A DNA stretch of 64,000 nt. Source: Cystobasidiopsis lactophilus. Lineage: Eukaryota > Basidiomycota > Agaricostilbomycetes > Agaricostilbales > Chionosphaeraceae. A program made the position numbers and the translations under genes. Positions 12,106 to 21,357 of the stretch are shown one piece after another. Below the pieces are notes generated by a model. It did no database searches and was not told the origin of the DNA. It saw only the letters and a list, made by a program, of their open reading frames with translations. Position 1 is the first letter of the stretch, and every line of letters begins with the position of its first letter. Where the stretch lies: NCBI GenBank assembly GCA_001599975.1, contig BCIO01000004.1, forward strand, positions 375,828-439,827, in the 5' to 3' direction.

Positions 12106-12669
12106 TGGGCGAGGGAGAGGCGCAATAACCTTGCTGCTGCCACTTGGAGCGCGAGTTGACGGCGAACGGCGTTGTTGATTGCTCTTGCTGTGCATGAAAT
12201 GTGCTGTTGACTACAGGAAAGAATGCCCGGAGCGCGCAGAGCTCGGGGTCTCCTTCAAATTTGCCTTCAATTCCTGCTCCACCGCCGGTGTTGGCATGAC
12301 GGCCTGGTCCCTATATCTTTGCTTCCACTTGTCCTGATACCTGGGCATCGAGCTCTATTGACTGCCTGGATGGGACAGGCGTTCAATACCGAACCGGTTT
12401 CCTAACATTGTGAGCCACAGTTGGCACGCACGGAATCAATGCGGACCCGTCATACAAAGGGCGATTCCTTCAGAAGGGGGGTCAAACTCGTCGTCACTGT
12501 CTTGAAGAATGTTCTTGGGTCTGCGTCTTCACCTCTTCGCAATGTCCTTGCCTTTGTTCCGAGCGTTCTTGGTGTCGTCGTCTTGTTCGCTCTGTTTGCC
12601 TCCGGTGTCACCTCGGTCGCTCTGGCACCAACTTCGCTTCTTTGATGGTGTCAAATATGAGACGACACT
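12106..12669. repeat. Direct repeat, copy 1 (about 0.56 kb)
   Basis: This stretch aligns along its whole length with 14331-14897 at roughly 80-85 percent by eye. Shared landmarks, in order, are GGGCGAGGGAGAGG, TTGGAGCGCGAGTTGACG, GGCGTTGTTGATTGCTC, GCATGACGGCCTGGTCCC, TGGATGGGACAGGCGTT and ATGGTGTCAAATATGAGACG. It lies between the start of delta-COP and gene C1. It has no terminal inverted repeats, target-site duplication or transposase frame, so it looks like a copy made by local duplication together with the C genes rather than a mobile element. Confidence 0.85.
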
Positions 12670-12862
12670 CTGAGAAGAGGATTCTTTCCGTAGTCTACAA
12701 GGCCGTGAAGAGGCCCACCCATCATGAATGAAGGCTTTCTTCTGTCTCTTTTCTTCTCCATTCACCATCTCTGTGCTTGCAGGATCCTGAAGTGCCATCA
12801 TTTCTTCCACCTAACAATCACAGTCCGACATTCAATTCCCCCGCTCCCGTTCGACCTCAAGC

Positions 12863-14171
12863 ATGAAGGAAGCCGAGGATCTGGAAGCCTTCTTGAAGCG
12901 CCACGATATCAAGCCAATTTACCACGCTACGGGTCGATTCCACAACCCACTACATCGAGACTCGCCATCTAAAAGCTCCTGGATAGCAGAGGAAGTCGAT
13001 GTTTTCAACTATTTCCACCTTAAGAAGCATGTCTGGATCAATAGCGACGGCAGTTCTTGGGCTGACGGCCGCATATTGGAAAACGAGCGTTTCGTCTCGC
13101 TCACTCATCCGGATATGGACCAGCGCATCGTTCGCGCTTTGAACAACGAGTACTGGCTTCGAATGAATGGTCTATACGAAGACAAATGGCACCATAATAC
13201 AGAAGTCTCATCATCTTTCGAGCGGTTCCATGAAGTAAACAATTTGCTGTTGGAATATGCGAAGGGGTAAGCATTCGCGCAGCAGATGCTGACCGAAGCT
13301 GACCAAAAATGGCAGCGTCTTTCAAGCGGGGATCAAGGGCCATTCGCACCCGCCTCAATTCGTTGGAGTGGATGTAAGCACTTCGAACACAGTAGCGCTT
13401 CACCGCTGAGGACGACATATGGCAGTATTGGCGAATCCGCCGCGAGGGCAGCGCAGTGCCTAGGGCATGGAGTCCAGAAAACGCGGGAAGTGCGGGTGAT
13501 GAAAGCGCGGACAGCTACGACAGTGAAGAGAGCGACGACAGAGTCTGTTCGAGTTGCGCTTCTCGTGGCGGCAGAACGTCTGACTGTTTTTGCAGGTTGG
13601 CCAATTCCAACCGCTGACCGGCTGGCCTCACTACGATGCCTCCGCCAAATATCTCAAAGATCGCTTCAGTGCATACGCAGAGGCTCACGGCATACAAATG
13701 CCGCCACCCGATGCCATCCTGTCTATGTACAGTGTCCACGTTCCCCTTCAGCAAGGCCTGAACACTGGCAACAACATCGCCTACCTCCTGTTCTCATCCA
13801 CCACGCCGGAGAAGAAGGAGTTCTGCACGGATCTCGAGCACGGCGAGCAGTTCGTGTGCGTTGAACGCCGCGAAGACCACGTCTGGGTCGCTGTGCCCGA
13901 AGTCCAGCGCACTCAACCTTCCTTGTGCTGCGTGGCCAACAGCCACCACTATGTGGGAGCTCACTTGCCCTTTCCGTTTAGCTCCACGGCTCCCTATTAC
14001 GCCAACCATTCAAGGGTGCCTGACTTCCGACCCAGGACGAGCATCGAGTTCAAGTGCCTAGCGATCGAGAGCCACACGCCCGAGGTCGCCTACCTCCCTC
14101 GTCGCAAGCCGGTCGCTGTCCCTGGACATCCCGCTGCTGGCACTCCAGAGTTGGCCAAACGTCGGGCCTGA
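12863..14171 (+). CDS. Gene C1: unknown protein of a local three-member family
   Basis: Four-exon model. Exon 1 (12863-13266) encodes MKEAEDLEAFLKRHDIKPIY through LLLEYAKG; exon 2 (13316-13373) encodes VFQAGIKG to PQFVGVD; exon 3 starts YWRIRRE at 13426; the last exon starts near 13602 with GQFQPLTGWPHYD and ends at the stop at 14169-14171. Intron 3 is the least certain edge. Features shared with C2 and C3 are an N-terminal DLEAFLKRH motif, an aromatic-rich patch (VFNYFHLKKHVWINSDGSSW, DGRIL, RFVSL), and a C-terminal block with YSVHVPL, GNNIAYLLFSS, DHVWVAVPEVQ, RTSIEFK and YLPRRKPVAV. No signal peptide or membrane segment is seen. I do not recognise the family and infer no function. The copies of aligned sequence support that it is a real gene. 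Confidence 0.75.
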
Positions 14172-14186
14172 GGGGAGTTCGTGGGC

Positions 14187-14250
14187 CGGTGGCGTTGTGC
14201 GGGTCAGGCCTCTTGTATTCGCACTAGACATTGCTTGCCGCCTATCTTGC
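14187..14250 (+). promoter_or_regulatory. Conserved 3' flank shared by C1 and C3
   Basis: Just after the C1 stop, about 60 bases beginning GGTGGCGTTGTGCG align with 18138-18201 after the C3 stop, with scattered substitutions. Conservation outside the coding part suggests either recent duplication of the whole unit or a retained 3'-UTR signal. Confidence 0.55.
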
Positions 14251-14330
14251 TCGAAAACTGCAACTTTTACTTTATTCACTTTCGTACCACCTGCAATTTG
14301 ACCTCAAGACACTGAGCATTGAGCGAGCCT

Positions 14331-14897
14331 GGGGCGAGGGAGAGGCTCGATAACCTTTCTGCTGCCAGCTTGGAGCGCGAGTTGACGACGAACGGCGTTG
14401 TTGATTGCTCTTGCTGTGCCGGATGTATGCTGATGACTGCAGGAAAGAGTGCCCCGAGCGCGCAGAGGCCCAGGATCTTCTTCGAATTTGCCTCCAACTT
14501 GAAGTCCTGCTCGAACGCCACTGCTTGCATGACGGCCTGGTCCCAGTATCTTTGCCTTCGCTTGCCCTAAGCTATGGACATACAGCTCTATTACATGCCT
14601 GGATGGGACAGGCGTTTAGTACCGAACCGGTTCCCGACATTGTGGGCTAGCGACGGGCGCACGGAATCAATGCGGACCCGTCAATCAAGGGCCATTCATT
14701 CAGAAGGATTGCCACTCGTCGACACTGTCTTGCAGGACGTTCTTGGGTCTGCGTCTTCACCTCTTGGCATTGTCCTTGCCCTCGTTCCGAGCGTTCTTGG
14801 CGACCTCGTCTGGTTTCCTCCGTTTGCCTCTTGTGTGGACTGGGACACTCTGGCGACACCTTCGCTCTTGTGATGGTGTCAAATATGAGACGACACT
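14331..14897. repeat. Direct repeat, copy 2 (about 0.57 kb)
   Basis: Second copy of the repeat at 12106-12669. Its downstream edge runs directly into the middle of exon 1 of C2: the last shared bases (ATATGAGACGACAC) are followed at once by sequence homologous to the codons for the WLR..GL segment of C1 exon 1. In copy 1 the same edge is followed by about 190 bases of unique leader before the C1 start. Confidence 0.85.
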
Positions 14898-15923
14898 TTA
14901 AGTTGACTCAGCTTGGCTTCGAAGTCAGGGTTTAACCAAAGACGTATGGGATTTCCGCATGCCGACGTCCATGTTCACCCCTGCCTTCAACGTCATGAAC
15001 GAGGTGGCACTTCGGTATGCGCACGAGTGAGCTCCATCTCTTGAATTTCTAGCTGCATAGTGCCCTTGTTCAAAGTTTGTCGTATCTCAGGGCCTTTCCT
15101 GCGGCTACGGCTGGCGTCTCGCAGTCGCCTCAATTCATCGGCGTTCATGTATGTTTGCGTCGCCAAGAAATTTATACCACTGACTGGCCTCTCTAGTACT
15201 GGCGTGTCCGCCATGAAATCCCCCCTGCGGTTGGTCAGCTTGAAGTTCGTGCTTCTCGTAATCGGAAACATCTTGCCAGACTCAACATAATCTTAGGATG
15301 GTCAATTCAAGCCACTCGTAGGCGAACCTCATGTGGATGGAGGCGCTGGCTACATTGCCAGACTTTGCAAGTCCGGCGCCGGCTTCTATAAAAAGACCAT
15401 CCCACCCGGCTCCATTCTCGCCATATACAGCGTCCATGTCATCATCCAGAAGGGGGAAACGACCGGCAATAACCTCGCGTATCTGGTGCACTCCTCCATA
15501 ACCGAGGAGAAGGGGGAGCTGCGTGTCACCGAAGACCACGGAACAGGCATTGTCCCGATCCAGTATCGAGAGCATCATGTCTGGGTCACCGTTCCAGACA
15601 GCGACATGGACCGGCCTTCGGTCCTCTGCGTCGGAAGCACCGAGCACTATGATGCGCCTCATATGGCGTACCAGGTCAAGCCAAATGCGCTTTTACAAGG
15701 AGCGTTCATCCCAAGGATCAGCATCGAGTTCAAGGTCTTTGCCTGGGAGGAGCGCACGCCCGAAATCAAGTACCTCCCGCGCCGGCTCCCCGTCGTTGTC
15801 GCTGGTCCTTCCAAAGCTGATGTCCAAAAGGCTGCCGCTGGCGAACCGCCAAAGAAGCGCAGTCTTGGGGACAGGGTCAACAGAGGACTTCAGGGGCTGG
15901 GTCTAGGTGGCAAGCGAAAGTGA
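14898..15923 (+). pseudogene. Gene C2: 5'-truncated member of the C family
   Basis: The first recognisable coding sequence is the 3' third of exon 1: AWLRSQGLTKDVWDF and FNVMNEVALRYAHE, matching WLRMNGLYEDKW and FHEVNNLLLEYAKG of C1. The region for the DLEAFLKRH and VFNYF patch is absent, and an in-frame stop lies just upstream of the homology start, so no normal initiator remains. Downstream exons look intact: PQFIGVH-type exon 2, YWRVRHEIPPAV exon 3 (15187 on), and the last exon (15298-15923) with GQFKPLVGEPHVD, YSVHVIIQKGETTGNNLAYL, HHVWVTVPD, RISIEFKVFAWEERTPE and a basic tail KKRSLGDRVNRGLQG. Either a truncated protein starts at an internal Met or the locus is a pseudogene. The long intact last exon argues that decay is recent or that a shorter product is used. 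Confidence 0.65.
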
Positions 15924-16845
15924 TGGCCATCAAGCTTGTCGGTGGCGAAACCGCTTTCTCCTCGAAATTTTACGTTCTTGTCCTGTACAATCTTCCTTTA
16001 CTTGCACTAGTCCTCCAGCTCATTGGCTAAGCCATAACGCTTATCGAGTGAGGAGCAAAAGTTCGCCACGTGAATTGAGCGCGCGCTTCGCTCAGCTCGC
16101 TGCAAGCTCGCTCGAGCTCGGTTGGTGGCGAACGGCCTCCTTGAATGAGCTCTAATTGTTTGTGGTCCAACATTGACGCCTCTGTCTAGAGCTCGAGACC
16201 ACCAGGGCACCAGGGAGCTTCGAGTTTCCGTTGCTTTTCCTGCCGGCGCCGCGCCGCGAGAACAGACTGCCCTCGTCAGAAGGCCGCATTTGTTCATCCA
16301 CCCGAGAGACTAGTTCAAGATCCAATTTGGCCTTGTTAGCATGATTCACTGCCACCTCCTCGCTGCGGACGATACGTCTGGCCTTCAGAGGGATCTTTGA
16401 GCCTTGCATCATGCAGTCGGCTATTGCAGTGCTTTGGGGTTCGCCGGTTGACGACCAACGGTCTGATGGATTGCTTCAAATGCGCTAGAAATGGTTTCTT
16501 GTCTGCGTGAAAGAATGCTTGCTGCGCGTGGCATATCGAAGTACGACCTTCATCTGTTAGCTGCCATTTGGACCGCGACGGCCTCTGCATGATTGCCTGC
16601 TTCATACTGCTTTCGGCCTGGCTTACGTCTTGGCATGCGCACGTGGACCTCTCTATGAATCATACTCGAAGAGCTCATCAAGAAGGAATGGAAGCTGTCC
16701 TCCCCTCAAACGTCTCAACACTATGCGGACAGAAGGCACTGAGCCGAGCCAGGAAAGCCTCTGCTTATATAAGCTGGACTGATTCTGAAGCTTTCGTCCG
16801 CGGAGCGAGCGAGCGGACTTGCCTCTTCCTCGCGCCTGTAGAACG
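15924..16845 (+). promoter_or_regulatory. Upstream region of C3 with a TATA box
   Basis: About 0.92 kb without a credible gene. A TATATAAG box lies at 16766-16773, about 73 bases before the C3 start codon at 16846. Unlike the flanks of C1 and C2, this region does not carry the 0.56 kb direct repeat, though a few short words (GCATGA..GCCTG, CTTTCGGCCTGG) recall its middle part. Confidence 0.5.
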
Positions 16846-18121
16846 ATGGAATACGAAGACCTCGAAGCGTTCTTGAAGCGCCATCAACTGAAGCCCATCT
16901 TTCATGCCACTGGCTTCTTCAATAGTCCAACTCCAGAGGATTCTGATGGGGAAATAGAGGAAACGGTTGACATCTACGACTACTTTGACTTCAAGAAGAA
17001 GGTCTGGGTCCATGCGGACGGCTCCCCTTGGTCGGACGGCCGCATCCTGCACCGCAATCGTTTCGTCTCGCTCGAGGAGCATCCTTTCCCTCTTGACGTT
17101 GCTCCGCTCTTGTCCAACTCGCAGTGGCTCCACGACAACGGCCTCGAAACAAGAGATATCTGGTTATATGACACCGACGGCACCAATTTTACGAAACAGT
17201 TCAAGGAAGCGAACAAAAAGGCTCTAGAGTACGCGGAGAGGTGAGGATCTGACCCTCTTGCTGGAGATACCCGGGGCTCGGCGGCTCACTTCGGAACCTT
17301 TAAGGGTGTTCCAAGCCGCTGTGGCAAGTAGCCCCGACGGGCCGAAGCCGCCACTCACGTTCATTGGAGTACATGCAGGTCCTTCATCGTTACTGTTCAC
17401 GGTGATTGCGGCTCAAACGCCGTTCCGTAGTATTGGCTGGTCCGTCACGAGAGCACCCAAGGACTCGAAGTCTGTTCTGCTGCTCAGCTTATCCTGCCCG
17501 TGTCTCATTGCTCGTTAGGACCCCGCGCATGAGCCGCTGACTGGCCATCCCCACTACGATTACTCCGCTTCGCGCACCAAGTACCAAGTCGCCGCGGCTG
17601 CCGCCCACTACAAGAAACACGTCCCTGATAACGCTATTCTTTCCCAGTACAGCATCCACGTGAGTCTCAAGCCGGGAAAGAACACGGGCAGCAGCCTGGC
17701 CTACCTCGCGCACTCCTCCATGTCGGACAACAAGACCGAGTTGCGCAAGGATCAAGACGAGCATCACGAAAACAGGACTGTCACCATCCAACATCGCAAC
17801 CACCATATCTGGCTTGTCGTTCCAGAGGTCCAGCACAGCCAGCCGTCGGTCTTTTGCGTGTCCTGCGACCAACACTTTGTCGCGCCGCATCTGGCCTTCG
17901 ACTTTGACCCCAAGGCGCCATTCTACGCCGGCAAGGAAGTCCCTGCGCACAAACCAAGGGTCAGCATCGAGTTCAAGATCTTTGCCTGGGAGGAGCAGGC
18001 GCCCGAGATCGAGTACCTTCCTCGCCGCAGGCCGGTCGCAATCGCCGGCCACCCTGTCACTGGTCATCCTGCTCCCCATGCTGAACGGCCAACCAGTCCA
18101 GGACCAGCTAGGCGGACTTGA
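16846..18121 (+). CDS. Gene C3: unknown protein, intact member of the C family
   Basis: Exon 1 (16846-17240) encodes MEYEDLEAFLKRHQLKPIFH to KKALEYAER. The patch VDIYDYFDFKKKVWVHADG, SPWSDGRILHRNRFVSLEE matches C1 closely. Exon 2 encodes VFQAAVASSPDG to LTFIGVH and ends at a probable GC donor (CAT then GCAGGT). Exon 3 starts YWLVRHES; the last exon starts at 17519 with DPAHEPLTGHPHYD and carries YSIHVSLKPGKNTGSSLAYL, HHIWLVVPEVQ, RVSIEFKIFAWEEQAPE and YLPRRRPVAIAGHP, ending at the stop at 18119-18121. C3 is closer to C2 than to C1 in the FKVFAWEE segment. Function unknown; there is no signal peptide or membrane segment. Confidence 0.78.
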
Positions 18122-18396
18122 GCCGCTTGAGACGTTCGGTGGCGTTGTGCGAGTCGGGCTTCTTGTACTCGCTCTAGCCATAGCTTGCGCCCTATCCTGC
18201 CCATGAATGCAAACTTGATTTCTTCACTCTTATACCAGTCCATCGTTAGCCATATCTACAAGTAGTCATTGATCATGAGGAGAAGCGCTCAGCGCTCATA
18301 ACTTTTTAAAACCCACGAGTGGCGGCGGCGCGAAAAGACGAGCAAAGTCTGCGCCGCGGAGGCCTTAGAGGGCAAAGACGACGTTTGCATCTCACC

Positions 18397-19586
18397 ATGC
18401 AGATTTTTGGCACGTCTCTTGACCTTTGGATGCTATTGGGGATGCGCGCTGACCGGTGGCATTGAGCTGAGCAGTCAAGACCCTGACGGGCAAGGTGAGC
18501 GCCCCAACTTTGGCCACTTCCAAGCTTGAATTGCCCGCTGAACCCGGATACAGACCATCACCCTCGGTTAGTGGCATTGGGTCCAGAGAGCATCGGAGCA
18601 GGGTACTGAGCGGGTGTGAACAGAGGTGGAAAGCTCCGACTCGATCGACGCCGTCAAGGTGCGTTTCGGGCTGCCCCCTCTCATTCCCTTGTGAATAGTA
18701 TCTCATCCCATGAGCACAGGCCAAGATCCAGGACAAGGAAGGGTAGGTTTGAGCCTCAGCTGGGCCGTGTGGACAGGAGCTCATGCCCAAGCGCGAACAA
18801 TTTAGCATCCCGCCTGATCAGCGTGAGTGGCCCTTTACCCTCTAAGCAAGCAGGACCGTTTGCTCATCTTTAATTGTCCGTCACAGAACGCTTGATCTTC
18901 GCTGGAAAGTGAGCTCTTGGCACTGGGAAATTTGCGGAGGATTAGGCCACGGGGATGCTGATTGGAAAATCTCAATAGGCAACTCGAGGATGGCCGCACT
19001 TTGTCCGACTACAACATCCAGGTTCGTCCCCGCTCTTCTTTTCGCTCTCATCTTGTGCTAAACCGGGCATTGGACAAACAGAAAGAGTCTACTGTATGTG
19101 GCGGCTGCTGATTTCGAGATCAGTGATTGATCTCGACATTGACTGATATACAGCTTCACTTGGGTTCGTCTGGCTCCTCCTTCTAGCACGCTTCTCGCAT
19201 GCTAAGGGGGCCCCGCATACGAACAGTCCTCCGCCTTCGTGGTGGCATCATCGAGCCCTCGCTCAAGGCGCTTGCCTCCAAATACGTTCGTTGCTCTGCC
19301 CTTTGCCCCTTTTGTGGCTAGAGCATAATGTTTGCCGAACAGAACTGCGACAAGATGATCTGCCGCAAGTGGTGCGTCGATGACCCGGCTCTAGCTCCTT
19401 GATAAAAGTGTGCTAAGCCCCTTGCGAATCACAGCTACGCCCGCCTGCCTCCTCGCGCTACCAACTGCCGCAAGCGCTCGTGCGGCCACACCGTGCGTTG
19501 TCTACCTGTCAATCAATATCCTCCGCTGATTTCCCGGTTTCGCCGCCGCACAGAGCCAGCTCCGCCCCAAGAAGAAGTTAAAGTAG
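18397..19586 (+). CDS. UBI1/RPL40: Ubiquitin-60S ribosomal protein L40 fusion, 14 exons
   Basis: Spliced product is 76 residues of ubiquitin ending LRLRGG followed by the 52-residue L40 zinc-ribbon protein starting [15 protein letters not shown] and ending QLRPKKKLK. Exons: 18397-18409, 18475-18494, 18554-18566, 18624-18658, 18720-18742, 18806-18822, 18887-18908, 18979-19021, 19082-19093, 19154-19163, 19227-19285, 19343-19371, 19435-19492, 19554-19586. Each junction restores the conserved sequence, so the model is nearly forced. Intron 1 has a GC donor (TG then GCACGT); the rest are GT-AG. Ubiquitin differs from the common fungal sequence at positions 22, 25 and 28 (SIDAVKAK). The L40 Cys residues ([25 protein letters not shown]) are kept. 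The fusion is cleaved after GG to free ubiquitin and L40. Confidence 0.96.
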
Positions 19587-21357
19587 TCCACTCGCCCCTT
19601 TACACAGTGGCTGCTTTTCTCCTGTGGTGTGGCGGCGGTCGAACCCACCAACCTCCTCTACTCGCTATGTCTCTCAAAGGATTGGAAAACTCTCGGAGCA
19701 TTTGTCGTGTGACGCTGGGTCGGAAATAAACTCTTGAGGGATCGCGATTGGTCGGGGGCGAATGGGAAGGCTGCTTTATGCATTTTTCTCTTCTCCAAAG
19801 ACTATCGATGGTGCTGCCGACTATCTGAGATAGGGCCCACTTGTCGAGGGGCGGGCCGCAGCGAGTCTTGAGCCGGAAACTGCTTGACTTGGGCAAGCGG
19901 CCTGGCAATCCTTCCGAGACTGCTCTATGACCATCGTGCTTCGCGAAATAGTGCCTCAGAACTTCCACTGGACCCTCGTCCTGTTGACGAGGCGTGCTGA
20001 TCCGAAAACGCTCTTGGAGGCCGCTTGGCTCTTGCAAGTGGCTTGCAAATGCTCTAATCAACAATCTGTCGACTTGAAAACCTTCATTAGCTTCTTTGAA
20101 TGCCTTCAGGGAAGACGGATGCCCTGCCCTGCTTTGAAACTGCGCTTCTAGATGGATTTGCCACCGCGACTCCAACCGGCAGATTCTGCTCCGCGTCTTG
20201 ATACTGGCTACCTGGTCGTCAAAGTAGTATCATCTGATTAGATAGAGCTATTACAGCTGCTCTAGAGACTTGTAGCCTCGTCCGCCATCGTGACAATCAT
20301 CCTGCGACTTTGACCCTCCCTTCCGCCTTCTCTTGCTGCAGCCTGCAGCTTGCTCACCAAACCGTCCAAGCCCAACGTAGCCGACTCTGCTTTGATAACA
20401 TGACGTCTGTTTCTTATCCCAGAGGGCCGGAAGGCAGTAGCAAGTCGCCCAATTTCGCCACCAGCCCGGGGCTACTCAAAGGCTGGCGGCCCAGGTCAAC
20501 GAAGAGAAGGCTAAACACGTCTAGCGAGCTATATTGCAAGAGGGAAAGTGCTGAAAGGAAAGCTGTTTTTGGTGGTTTTGTGGGGTTTCGGTGTCAGAGA
20601 CTGAAGACTGAAGAGCTGTACAAGAGAAGGAAGGGTTGCCAATGGAACGGTGGCGATCACTTGTTCGAAGTTTTACTGTGAGGGCCCAATAGCTTCCCTC
20701 CACTTGATTGATACCATTCTTCCTGAGTGCCAGGATTGCGTCTGGCTGCGGCGCCGGCTTCCGTCCACATTCTGTCGCGAAACTCTGGAACCCAGTGGTA
20801 TTTGTATGGCCATTCTGCAGGTACTGTCGTTAACTTATCTGTCGCCAATGTCGATGAGCTAGTTCTTACCAAGTCCTTTGACCAGGGCCGCGTAATCTTC
20901 CATCTGATTCAACTGCAGAAAGACAAATGGAAGGTCCGGGGCGTTCGGCCTTTTTTCAAAAGGCCTGGTGTATTGGTCTGAGCTCAGACATTAAGCCTGG
21001 ATTTCGGGGGGAAAGTTGCATAAGAACCAACCTGCTTGTCTGGGATACTCTTTCGAAAATTCCCCTATGGAGAAGACGAGCATGTTTGGGTATTCCCAGG
21101 CATGCATTATTCTGTCAAATAGCGAGTCACGGAATCTACAGGAGCATAATGTCAGAGAGAAATGTGAAGGAAAATGGGAGAAGGCCTACTCATATGGAAT
21201 GGGTGTTTCGCGATGCATGTTCGTCAACCTTTTGGGTGTTGGCACGGGCTCAATTTTGGAGAAGTGCACTAGAAGTGGTTTCAGCAAACGTGTGATTAAA
21301 GGTGTGAACGCACGCTTCGCCATCCAGCAACCGAGCAATCTAAGCTGAAAGAAATTA
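19587..21357. other. Gene-poor segment, no confident gene
   Basis: About 1.77 kb in which I find no recognisable coding sequence. The longest frames are a 191-codon minus-strand ORF (19600-20175) without family features and a plus-strand ORF whose Met at 20400 starts MTSVSYPRGPEGSSKSP. The latter begins well but loses protein-like composition after about 30 codons; it could be the first exon of a short gene. Base composition is more AT-rich around 20.9-21.4 kb than in neighbouring genes. Confidence 0.4.

Noticed and set aside
12106-14897. The 0.56 kb direct repeats as ends of a transposable element or LTRs
   Set aside because: The repeats flank an ordinary multi-exon gene. They have no TG..CA ends, target-site duplication, primer-binding site or transposase/reverse-transcriptase frame. 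Local gene duplication explains them better.
19615-19640. A B-box-like GGTTCGA word (minus strand) suggesting a tRNA
   Set aside because: The flanking bases do not form a T-arm or an acceptor stem. A similar word near 32140 lies in a coding exon.
19600-20175. A 191-codon minus-strand ORF downstream of UBI-L40
   Set aside because: Composition is erratic, with no motif and no paralog. Kept only as a note in the gene-poor segment.
20400-20681. Possible first exon starting MTSVSYPRGPEGSSKSP
   Set aside because: The beginning looks plausible, but no donor, acceptor and downstream exon set gives a coherent protein, so I did not call a gene.
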